The translations under genes and the position numbers were made by a program. Below are positions 1-5,919 of a DNA stretch of 9,014 bases, piece after piece (positions within the stretch are counted from its first letter, which is position 1; every line of letters begins with the position of its first letter). The notes beneath the pieces were generated by a model. It searched no databases and was not told the origin of the DNA. It saw only the letters and a program-made list of their open reading frames with translations. Source of the DNA: an uncultured beta proteobacterium (GTDB lineage: Bacteria > Pseudomonadota > Gammaproteobacteria > Burkholderiales > Burkholderiaceae_C); the NCBI GenBank assembly GCA_903914985.1, contig CAIWRE010000141.1:1-9014 (forward strand). Reading direction: 5' to 3'.

Positions 1-1146
1 CACGATGCGAACCGGCCCGGTACCGATCTTTTGGCCAATGGCGCGGCCTTCGACCAGCACGGCGGCGTGGCCTTTGAGCTTGTAGCGGTATTCCACGGCG
101 TTGGCCGCCTGGCTTTTGACGGTTTCCGGGCGGGCCTGCAAGATGTACAAGCCGCCATCGATACCGTCTTTGCCCCACTCAATGTCCATAGGGCGGCCGT
201 AGTGGTCTTCAATCACCAGCGCATAACGCGCAAGCTGCTCCACATCGGCGTCGGTGAGCGAATAGCGGTTGCGCAGCTCGTGCGGCACATCCGTCGTTTT
301 GACCAGTTTGGCACCTGCCGCTTGTTCGTCCGGGCTGGTGAACTCCATTTGCAGAAGCTTGGAGCCCAGGCTGCGGCGAATCACAGCGCGCTTGCCCGCG
401 CGCAGCATGGGTTTGTGGACATAAAACTCGTCCGGGTTGACGGCGCCCTGCACGACGGTCTCACCCAAGCCGTAGCTGGAGGTGATGAACACCACGTCCG
501 AAAAACCTGACTCGGTGTCGATCGTGAACATCACTCCGGCAGCGCCCAGGTCCGAGCGCACCATGCGCTGGATGCCGGCGCTGAGCGCCACGTGCTCGTG
601 GGCAAAGCCTTTGTGCACCCGGTAGCTGATGGCGCGGTCGTTGTACAGCGAGGCAAATACCTCACGTATTTTGTGCAGCACATCCTCGATGCCGACGACA
701 TTCAGGAACGTTTCCTGCTGGCCGGCAAACGATGCATCCGGCAAGTCTTCGGCCGTAGCCGAAGAACGCACAGCAAAGGACGCGGCCGTGTTACCTGCGC
801 TCAGTGTGGTGAACGCATCGCGAATGGCCTGCTCCAGGTCGGCAGGAAAAGGCTGAACCTCCACCATGGCGCGGATTTCCGCGCCAGCGACCGCCAAGGC
901 GCGCACATCTTCGATATCCAGTGCACCCAAGCGCGCGTTGATTCGGCCGCTCAGGTCGCCATGCGCCAGAAAAGCACGAAACGCATGGGCGGTGGTGGCA
1001 AATCCGGTGGGCACCTTTACGCCCTGGGGCAGTTGCGAAATCATTTCGCCCAGGCTGGCGTTCTTGCCTCCCACTGACTCCACGTCGCTCATGCGCAAAA
1101 GCTCAAACGGAACGACCCAATCGGTATCGCTAAATAGTTCAGACAT
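1..1146 (-). CDS. ppsA: Phosphoenolpyruvate synthase (pyruvate, water dikinase), N-terminal part, truncated by window edge
   Basis: PEP synthase converts pyruvate, ATP and water to PEP, AMP and phosphate in the cytoplasm, the entry step of gluconeogenesis from pyruvate or lactate. Reading the minus strand from the ATG at 1146 gives 382 uninterrupted residues with no stop before base 1. Visible family signatures of the PPDK N-terminal ATP-binding domain are VGGKNASLGEM (about 25-35), VPTGFATT (45-52), FAVRSSATAEDLPDASFAGQ (124-143), the YGLGE segment with VVQGAVNPDEF (225-241), and the ARPET end of the domain (338-342). The visible part ends at the start of the linker to the phosphohistidine domain, so the catalytic His and the PEP/pyruvate-binding domain lie outside the window. 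A GGAG ribosome binding site (1152-1155) sits 5 nt before the ATG, which fixes the start. The gene is divergent from ppsR, whose product regulates it. The family is normally about 790-800 residues long. The assignment is near certain. Confidence 0.97.
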   Translation of the reverse strand, partial: MSELFSDTDWVVPFELLRMSDVESVGGKNASLGEMISQLPQGVKVPTGFATTAHAFRAFLAHGDLSGRINARLGALDIEDVRALAVAGAEIRAMVEVQPFPADLEQAIRDAFTTLSAGNTAASFAVRSSATAEDLPDASFAGQQETFLNVVGIEDVLHKIREVFASLYNDRAISYRVHKGFAHEHVALSAGIQRMVRSDLGAAGVMFTIDTESGFSDVVFITSSYGLGETVVQGAVNPDEFYVHKPMLRAGKRAVIRRSLGSKLLQMEFTSPDEQAAGAKLVKTTDVPHELRNRYSLTDADVEQLARYALVIEDHYGRPMDIEWGKDGIDGGLYILQARPETVKSQAANAVEYRYKLKGHAAVLVEGRAIGQKIGTGPVRIV

Positions 1147-1296
1147 AAAGACTCCAAAGTTAAAAACGGGGCCTCTCTCGGAACGGTTCGCGGGTTCCAA
1201 TTTGGCGGTGGTGGCTGTTGGACGCTGCGAAAGGCGAAGACGCTGTCGTGAGGGTTCTGGCGGTCTGGCGGATCAGCAATGGCGGGCCACGGGGCA

Positions 1297-1302
1297 ATTG
1301 TA
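1297..1302 (-). promoter_or_regulatory. Possible -10 element for ppsA
   Basis: The minus strand reads CCTACAATTGCCCC here. TACAAT matches five of six positions of the sigma-70 -10 consensus and has the look of Comamonadaceae start regions. No convincing -35 hexamer lies 16-18 bp upstream: TTGTGG is present but 20 bp away. Initiation here would give a leader of about 145 nt before the ppsA ATG. This is a motif call only. Confidence 0.35.
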
Positions 1303-1323
1303 GGTCTCACCCATGGTTTGGCC

Positions 1324-1329
1324 CACAAT
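1324..1329 (+). promoter_or_regulatory. Weak -10-like box upstream of ppsR
   Basis: CACAAT followed by GCGGGGC resembles the -10/start region of Comamonadaceae promoters (four of six positions of TATAAT). No good -35 is found at normal spacing. If this is the ppsR promoter, transcription would start around 1336, inside the outer stem of the hairpin at 1331-1362. In that case the hairpin could not form whole in the RNA. Low-confidence motif. Confidence 0.25.
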
Positions 1330-1330
1330 G

Positions 1331-1371
1331 CGGGGCGAAGGCCAACCGGCCTGACTGCCCCGTCTTTTTCT
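1331..1371 (+). terminator. Terminator-like hairpin plus T-run in the ppsR leader (candidate attenuator)
   Basis: The outer stem CGGGGC (1331-1336) pairs with GCCCCG (1357-1362). An inner stem AGGCC (1339-1343) pairs with GGCCT (1348-1352) around an AACC loop. The structure is followed at once by TCTTTTTCT (1363-1371). This is the layout of an intrinsic terminator, but it lies only 19 nt before the ppsR start codon, between two divergent genes, where a plain terminator is not expected. GGTTTGGCC at 1315-1323 could pair instead with GGCCAACC at 1340-1347, which would break the inner stem. Whether either form is transcribed depends on where the ppsR transcript starts, which is not known. Confidence 0.5.
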
Positions 1372-1390
1372 ACCCTGGCTCCGTACCACC

Positions 1391-2212
1391 ATGTCCCAAC
1401 GCAGCGTATTTTTCGTGTCTGACGGCACCGGCATTACCGCCGAAACCTTTGGCAAGGCCATCCTGGCCCAGTTTGAAACCACAGTTCGCCACCACAGGCT
1501 TCCTTTCATTGACACAGCAGACAAGGCGCACCAGGCGGTGCGACAAATCAACCATGCGGGCGTGGTCGACGGTGAAAAACCTATTGTTTTCACGACGCTG
1601 GTGAATATGGAGGTGCTCAAAGTCATCCAGGAAGGCTGCCAGGGCATGCTGCTCGACATGTTTGGCATGTTCGTGCATCCGCTGGAACAAGAGCTCAACC
1701 TCAAGTCCAACCACCGCATCGGCCGCTTCAGCGACGCCAGCAAGAGCAAGGAGTACCACGACCGCATTGAGGCGATCAACTTCTCGCTCTCGCACGATGA
1801 CGGTCAAAGTAACCGGGACTTGGAACAGTCCGACGTGATCCTGGTCGGCATCAGCCGCAGCGGCAAAACGCCGACTTCGCTGTATCTGGCGATGCAGTAC
1901 GGGCTCAAAGCGTCTAATTACCCGCTCATTCCCGAAGATTTTGAGCGACGCCAGTTGCCTGCAGCACTGCTGGCGCACAAAAAGAAAATTTTCGGCCTGA
2001 CGATTCAGCCCGAGCGCCTAAGCGAAATCCGCAATGAGCGCCGCCCCGGGTCCAAATACGCGTCAATTGAAAACTGCCGCATGGAGGTCAACGAGGGCGA
2101 AACCATGATGCGGCGTGCAGGCATCCGCTGGCTCTCGACGACAACCAAATCGATCGAGGAAATTGCAACCACCATCCTGCAGGAGTTGCACCCCGAGCGA
2201 CTTGCCTACTGA
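1391..2212 (+). CDS. ppsR: Phosphoenolpyruvate synthase regulatory protein (kinase/pyrophosphorylase, DUF299 family)
   Basis: This 273-residue cytoplasmic protein belongs to the PpsR/DUF299 family. Family members inactivate PEP synthase by ADP-dependent phosphorylation of a threonine beside the catalytic phospho-histidine, and reactivate it by phosphate-dependent removal with release of pyrophosphate. Visible signatures are the N-terminal FFVSDGTGITAE (7-18), the HDDG motif at 135-138, and the P-loop GISRSGKT (153-160) followed by PTSLYLA. Length is normal for the family (about 270-280). The ATG at 1391 places the conserved FFVSDGTG near the N-terminus as expected, yet no Shine-Dalgarno sequence is evident before it. 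It is divergent from ppsA, its expected target, and 12 nt separate its stop from that of the convergent GlcG-like gene. Family assignment is very secure; regulation of this particular PpsA is inferred from family and adjacency. Confidence 0.97.
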   Translation: MSQRSVFFVSDGTGITAETFGKAILAQFETTVRHHRLPFIDTADKAHQAVRQINHAGVVDGEKPIVFTTLVNMEVLKVIQEGCQGMLLDMFGMFVHPLEQELNLKSNHRIGRFSDASKSKEYHDRIEAINFSLSHDDGQSNRDLEQSDVILVGISRSGKTPTSLYLAMQYGLKASNYPLIPEDFERRQLPAALLAHKKKIFGLTIQPERLSEIRNERRPGSKYASIENCRMEVNEGETMMRRAGIRWLSTTTKSIEEIATTILQELHPERLAY

Positions 2213-2224
2213 CGCGCCGGCCGT

Positions 2225-2632
2225 TTACAGGCCGATGGCAGCGATACCGGCGCGTGCGATTTGTGCGTCTTCGGTCGACTTCACGCCGCTCACACCCACC
2301 GCACCCAGGCATTGGCCGTCTTTGACGATCGGTACGCCGCCTTCCAACATCCCGTCCAAGGTGGGGGCACTCAAGAATGAGAAGCGGCCACCATTGATGA
2401 TGTCTTCGTACACCTTGGTCTCACGGCGCCCAATCGCCGAAGTCCGCGCCTTGGCGGGTGCGATAAAGGAAGAAATCGGCGCAGCACCGTCGAGACGTTG
2501 CAGCCACAGCAAGTTGCCGCCATCATCGACGATGGCAATCGTCACCGCCCACTGGTTGGCCAGGGCCTCGGCTTCGGCTGCGGCGGCAATGGCTTTGAGA
2601 TCGGCGAGTTCGAGATACAGTTTTGTCTTCAT
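2225..2632 (-). CDS. GlcG/HbpS-family (DUF336) protein
   Basis: This complete small protein of 135 residues has the GlcG/HbpS (DUF336, heme-degrading-domain-like) pattern. It shows VDDGGNLLWLQRLDGA (35-50), a Lys-Ala pair at 61-62 in the following helix, GGVPIVKDGQCLGAVGVSG (98-116), and a C-terminal EDAQIARAG (121-129). Some relatives bind heme or cobalamin, and others are encoded beside glycolate or diol metabolism genes. The biochemical role of most members, including this one, is not established. No signal peptide or membrane segment is present, so it should be cytosolic. It stands alone here, convergent with ppsR and divergent from the yccA-like gene, so context gives no pathway. The start at 2632 fits the family N-terminus, although no clear Shine-Dalgarno precedes it. 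Confidence 0.88.
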   Translation of the reverse strand: MKTKLYLELADLKAIAAAAEAEALANQWAVTIAIVDDGGNLLWLQRLDGAAPISSFIAPAKARTSAIGRRETKVYEDIINGGRFSFLSAPTLDGMLEGGVPIVKDGQCLGAVGVSGVKSTEDAQIARAGIAAIGL

Positions 2633-2746
2633 GGGATAAGGTCGGTGAAAGGAACAAGACTCTGAGCATACCGCGCCTTACTTGACGGTCGGCGCTCAGG
2701 ATTCCTGGGGACAGCCCCACGCAAAATCGGGGCAATTGTCGATATT

Positions 2747-2775
2747 TTGGGGCTAAGCTTGTAAATGCCTAAAAT
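2747..2775 (+). promoter_or_regulatory. Probable sigma-70-type promoter for the yccA-like gene
   Basis: TTGGGG (2747-2752) and TAAAAT (2770-2775) are separated by exactly 17 bp. The -10 matches the consensus at five of six positions and is followed by CG. The -35 matches three of six positions. Predicted initiation near 2782 gives a leader of about 32 nt that contains the AAGGAG ribosome binding site at 2801-2806. Confidence 0.55.
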
Positions 2776-2813
2776 CGCCGCACCTGCTATTCAGGTTTTC
2801 AAGGAGTATGACC

Positions 2814-3509
2814 ATGAATGAACAATTTACCCTCACGGATACCGGCTTGGGCTATGGCCTGTCGGCGCAAGAACGCAACCGCGTTCTGCGCAATACGTAC
2901 TGGCTGCTCTCGCTGAGCATGATTCCTACCGTGCTGGGCGCCTGGATGGGCGTCGCCCTGGGCATGGGACAGCTCTTCAGCGGTGGCCTGGGCATTGTGC
3001 TGTTTTTGGCCGGTGCCTTCGGATTTATCTACGCCATCGAACGGACCAAAAACTCGGCCGCTGGCGTGCCTGTGCTTCTGGGCTTTACCTTTTTTATGGG
3101 CCTGATGCTCTCGCGCCTGATTGCGCACACTCTGGGCTTTAAGAACGGCCCCGAGCTGATCATGACGGCCTTTGGCGGTACGGCAGGCGTCTTTTTCCTG
3201 ATGGCCAGCCTGGCATCCGTCATCAAACGCGACTTGTCCGGCATGGGCCAGTGGCTGTTTGTCGGTGTCATCGTTTTGATGGTGGGCAGTATCATCAACA
3301 TCTTTGTCGGTTCTTCCACTGGCATGCTGGTGATGTCGGTTGCGGCAATCGGAATCTTCAGCGCCTTCATGCTTTATGACCTGAAACGCATCATCGATGG
3401 CGGCGAAACCAACTACATCTCAGCCACGCTGGCGCTGTACTTGAACATCATCAACGTGTTCCAGAACTTGCTCGCCCTGCTGGGAATCTTCGGCGGCGAA
3501 CGCGATTAA
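2814..3509 (+). CDS. yccA: YccA/Bax inhibitor-1 family inner-membrane protein
   Basis: This 231-residue integral membrane protein is of the BI-1/YccA/TMBIM family. In E. coli, YccA is a substrate and modulator of the FtsH membrane protease. Other bacterial members (YetJ) conduct calcium. Seven hydrophobic segments can be read at about 29-48, 56-75, 84-103, 116-136, 146-166, 169-189 and 204-226. Family hallmarks are LRNTYWLLSLS near residues 25-35, FGGTAGVFF (120-128), the acidic pair D189 and D195 in LYDLKRIIDGGETNYISAT, and the C-terminal LALLGIFG. An upstream in-frame ATG at 2808 would add Met-Thr, but it lies 1 nt from the AAGGAG box (2801-2806). The ATG at 2814 is 7 nt away, so 2814 is chosen. 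The gene has its own promoter and terminator and appears monocistronic. The family call is secure; the FtsH link is inferred from E. coli. Confidence 0.93.
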   Translation: MNEQFTLTDTGLGYGLSAQERNRVLRNTYWLLSLSMIPTVLGAWMGVALGMGQLFSGGLGIVLFLAGAFGFIYAIERTKNSAAGVPVLLGFTFFMGLMLSRLIAHTLGFKNGPELIMTAFGGTAGVFFLMASLASVIKRDLSGMGQWLFVGVIVLMVGSIINIFVGSSTGMLVMSVAAIGIFSAFMLYDLKRIIDGGETNYISATLALYLNIINVFQNLLALLGIFGGERD

Positions 3510-3522
3510 GCGTCCTCGAACT

Positions 3523-3550
3523 AAAAAAAGGTCCGCAAGGGCCTTTTTTT
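3523..3550. terminator. Bidirectional intrinsic terminator between yccA and rlmD
   Basis: Seven A (3523-3529), stem GGTCC (3530-3534), tetraloop GCAA (3535-3538), stem GGGCC (3539-3543) and seven T (3544-3550). The stem has one G-T wobble, is extended by the A/T arms, and is capped by a GNRA-type loop. Read left to right it ends the yccA transcript, 13 nt after its stop. Read on the minus strand it ends the surE-pcm-nlpD-rlmD operon, and its A/T arm overlaps the rlmD stop codon (3549-3551). Confidence 0.9.
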
Positions 3551-5003
3551 ATGCCCGCTCAAAGACCGCAATGCTTTCCACGTGGGCGGTGTGGGGGAAC
3601 ATATTCACCACGCCTGCGGCTGTGCAGCGGTAACCGGCCTGCGTCACGAGCACGCCAGCGTCCCGCGCGAGCGTGGCCGGATTGCAACTGACGTAGACGA
3701 TACGTCGGGGGGGCGTCCAGCCCGTTTGCAGGTCTGGCGCGGCGTGCAGCTCGGCCAGGGCCTGCACCAGGGCAAACGCGCCTTCGCGCGGCGGGTCGAT
3801 CAGCCATTTTTCGGCACTGCCGTCGGCCACCAACAACTGCGGCGTCATGTCGAACAAATTACGTGCTGCAAAGGTGGTGGGCGCGAGGTAAGGCGCGCCT
3901 TCGCGCTGCACATTCACCGCCAGGTTATCCCGGGAGCGCGCCACCAGCGACTCCGCTCCTTCAATCCCGAGCACCTCGCGCGCCTGTGTTGCCAGTGGCA
4001 AGGTGAAATTGCCCAAACCGCAAAACCAGTCAATCACCCGCTCGGTCTTCTGCACCTGCAACAAGCCCAGTGCGCGGGATACCAACACCCGGTTGATATG
4101 CGGATTGACTTGAGTGAAATCGGTCGGCCGAAAGGGCATGGTGATGCCAAATTGCGGCAAGCAGTAGGCCAGCGCGCCCGTCTCACGGCCGGGCAATTCG
4201 TCCAAACGCACGATGGTGTCGGGGCCCTTGGCCTGCAGCCACCACTGCACCCCAGGGTGCTCAGCTGCAAAGTTCTTCAGCTTGGCAAGATCACCGTCGC
4301 TCAGCGGCACCATGTGGCGCAGCACCAAGGCCGTCACATCGCCCTGCGCAGGGGCTCCACCGACGGTCGCCATGTCGCCCACTGCCAGTTCGATTTGCGG
4401 AATTTGTTCGACAGCGTCCATCGACGCCACCAAGGCCCGCAGTGGCAGCAACATGGCGCTGACATGGGGCGCCAGCACCTGGCAGCTTTTCATATCGGCC
4501 ACGAAATGGCTTTTGCGCTCGTGAAAGCCGATGAGCACCTCGCCCTTTTTGCGCACGAAGCGCACCGACAAACGTGCGCGGTAGCGGTAGCCCCAGGTCG
4601 GGCCTTCAATCGGGCGCAGCACGGTTTCGGGCCTTATTTTCCCGATGTGCCAGAGGTTGTCTTCCAGCACGCGCTGCTTGACGGCCACCTGGGCGCTGGC
4701 ATGCATGTGCTGCATCTTGCAGCCACCGCAGGAGTTGGGCTGAAGCCCGAAATGGGGACAGGCCGGACGCACCCGTTGCGAGGACTCGACGTGAATCTCG
4801 GTCAAGGTGCCTTTGTCAAAACTGCTTTTGCTGCGGTGAATGTGGGCACTGACCACCTCAAAGGGCAGCGCGCCATCAATAAACACGACTTTGCCGTCGC
4901 TGCGGTGGGCAACGCCCTGGGCTTCGAGGTCGAGGGATTTAACGGCCAGCCAGCCCTCAGGCAAAGTGGCGGCGGTGGGTTCGGTCGGAGGGGCTTCTTG
5001 CAT
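3549..5003 (-). CDS. rlmD: 23S rRNA (uracil-1939-C5)-methyltransferase RlmD (RumA)
   Basis: RlmD methylates U1939 of 23S rRNA at C5 using S-adenosylmethionine. The 484-residue product starts with a TRAM-like RNA-binding domain (about 16-72). Next comes an iron-sulfur cysteine set, C82, C92, C95 and C174. The methyltransferase domain shows FTQVNPHIN (296-304), the SAM-binding DWFCGLGNFTLPLA (325-338), IDPPREGA (402-409), the catalytic cysteine C440 in SCNPATLARD, and the terminal HTAHVESIAVFER. The first Cys spacing is C-x9-C, against C-x5-C in E. coli. The start at 5003 lies 17 nt after the nlpD stop, and GGGGG abuts the ATG rather than standing at normal distance, so translation probably depends partly on the upstream gene. 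It is the last gene of the surE operon and ends in a strong terminator. The position directly after nlpD is usually occupied by rpoS. Confidence 0.97.
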   Translation of the reverse strand: MQEAPPTEPTAATLPEGWLAVKSLDLEAQGVAHRSDGKVVFIDGALPFEVVSAHIHRSKSSFDKGTLTEIHVESSQRVRPACPHFGLQPNSCGGCKMQHMHASAQVAVKQRVLEDNLWHIGKIRPETVLRPIEGPTWGYRYRARLSVRFVRKKGEVLIGFHERKSHFVADMKSCQVLAPHVSAMLLPLRALVASMDAVEQIPQIELAVGDMATVGGAPAQGDVTALVLRHMVPLSDGDLAKLKNFAAEHPGVQWWLQAKGPDTIVRLDELPGRETGALAYCLPQFGITMPFRPTDFTQVNPHINRVLVSRALGLLQVQKTERVIDWFCGLGNFTLPLATQAREVLGIEGAESLVARSRDNLAVNVQREGAPYLAPTTFAARNLFDMTPQLLVADGSAEKWLIDPPREGAFALVQALAELHAAPDLQTGWTPPRRIVYVSCNPATLARDAGVLVTQAGYRCTAAGVVNMFPHTAHVESIAVFERA

Positions 5004-5020
5004 CCCCCGATTGTCTCAGG

Positions 5021-5917
5021 TCAGCGCGCGGGCAGGTACTTGGACGGATCGACCGGTTTGCCCTGTTTGCGCACTTCAAAGTGCAGCTTGGTGCGGTCGG
5101 AATCGGTGTTGCCCATCTCAGCAATTTTTTGGCCTTTTTTCACGGCCTGGTCTTCTTTGACCAGAAGTGTCTGGTTGTGTGCATAGGCCGTTAAAAACTG
5201 ACTGTTATGTTTGATGATGATGAGCTTGCCATAGCCCCGCAGACCTGCGTCGGCATAGACGACTTTGCCATCGGCGGCGGCCAACACAGCATCGCCATTG
5301 GAGCCGCCAATGTCCAGCCCTTTGCGGTTTTTCGACTCGTCAAAACCGTCCAGAATCTCGCCCTTGGCCGGCCAGGCAAAGGCAATATCGTCTTCGCTGG
5401 CGGACACTGCCGGAGTTGTAGTGGACGCGGGAGCCGACGCGGCTTTGGCCGGGGCAGACGCCACGTTTGCAGGCGGTAGCGCGGTGGACGACACTTTGGC
5501 TGGCGCAACGGGCTTGGCCACCACCGCCTCTTCAGGCGGCACCACCCGCAGGGCCTGACCAATCTCGATGCGATTGGGATTTTCCAAAGCATTCCAACGC
5601 GCAATCTCTCGGTAGCTTTGCCCGGACTCCAGGCCGATCTTGATCAGCGTATCCCCTTGTTTCACGGTGTAGTAACCGGGCTTACCGGAGTTGGGATCGA
5701 CGATGGCAGTGGAAACCGGCGCCGCGGGTGCCGGAGTCCCCTTGGGTGCCTCTGTGACGCGGGGCGCGGACGCGTGCTTCGTGTGGCCGATGTCTTCGAC
5801 GGGAGCCCGAACGCCAGGTTTGGAACTGCACGCTACCAGCCCCAGCATCCCGATCGCGACCACCGCCGCAGCACTCCGAAGCATGCTTTTTGCCATTGCG
5901 TCCATTCCCATATTCAT
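5021..5917 (-). CDS. nlpD: NlpD-like outer-membrane lipoprotein with LysM and LytM (M23) domains
   Basis: NlpD family proteins are envelope lipoproteins that activate the septal amidase AmiC during cell separation. The 298-residue product begins with a lipoprotein signal peptide with lipobox LVAC (C30). A Pro/Ala-rich stretch follows, then a LysM peptidoglycan-binding domain (about 83-125) and a second Ala/Pro linker. The C-terminal LytM domain (about 185-295) contains RKGLDIGG, LRGYGKLIIIKHN, AYAHN and KLHFEVRKQGKPVDPSKYL. Two metal-binding histidines of active M23 peptidases are replaced (R198 and K277), as in E. coli NlpD, so it is probably an amidase activator and not a hydrolase. The listed start lies 2 nt after the pcm stop. 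The in-frame Met at 5896 (residue 8) gives a more standard signal peptide (MAKSMLRSA) with GGGA 9 nt upstream and may be the true start. The usual partner rpoS is absent downstream. Confidence 0.94.
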   Translation of the reverse strand: MNMGMDAMAKSMLRSAAAVVAIGMLGLVACSSKPGVRAPVEDIGHTKHASAPRVTEAPKGTPAPAAPVSTAIVDPNSGKPGYYTVKQGDTLIKIGLESGQSYREIARWNALENPNRIEIGQALRVVPPEEAVVAKPVAPAKVSSTALPPANVASAPAKAASAPASTTTPAVSASEDDIAFAWPAKGEILDGFDESKNRKGLDIGGSNGDAVLAAADGKVVYADAGLRGYGKLIIIKHNSQFLTAYAHNQTLLVKEDQAVKKGQKIAEMGNTDSDRTKLHFEVRKQGKPVDPSKYLPAR

Positions 5918-5919
5918 CT

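Noticed and set aside
31..1303. Several plus-strand open frames (31-510, 592-1077, 866-1303) at the left end
   Set aside because: All lie opposite ppsA, which reads without interruption from 1146 to 1 with textbook PEP synthase motifs. The frames show no family features.
1370..1978. Minus-strand frame of 202 codons opposite ppsR
   Set aside because: Antisense shadow of ppsR, with no Shine-Dalgarno and no recognisable domain.
2218..2234. CGGCC-N7-GGCCG inverted repeat between the ppsR and GlcG-like stops, considered as a terminator
   Set aside because: Only 5 bp, overlaps the GlcG-like stop codon, and has no T-run on either strand.
2706..2719. TGGGG-ACAG-CCCCA hairpin in the GlcG-like/yccA intergenic region
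   Set aside because: Short, without a T-tract, in G/C-run-rich DNA. Not enough to call a regulatory element.
3582..5186. A plus-strand open frame of 534 codons lying opposite rlmD and the end of nlpD
   Set aside because: It is antisense to clear genes whose protein motifs are intact, has no ribosome binding site, and its translation (rich in His, Gln, Arg and Gly) matches no family I know. Long antisense frames are common in GC-rich genes.
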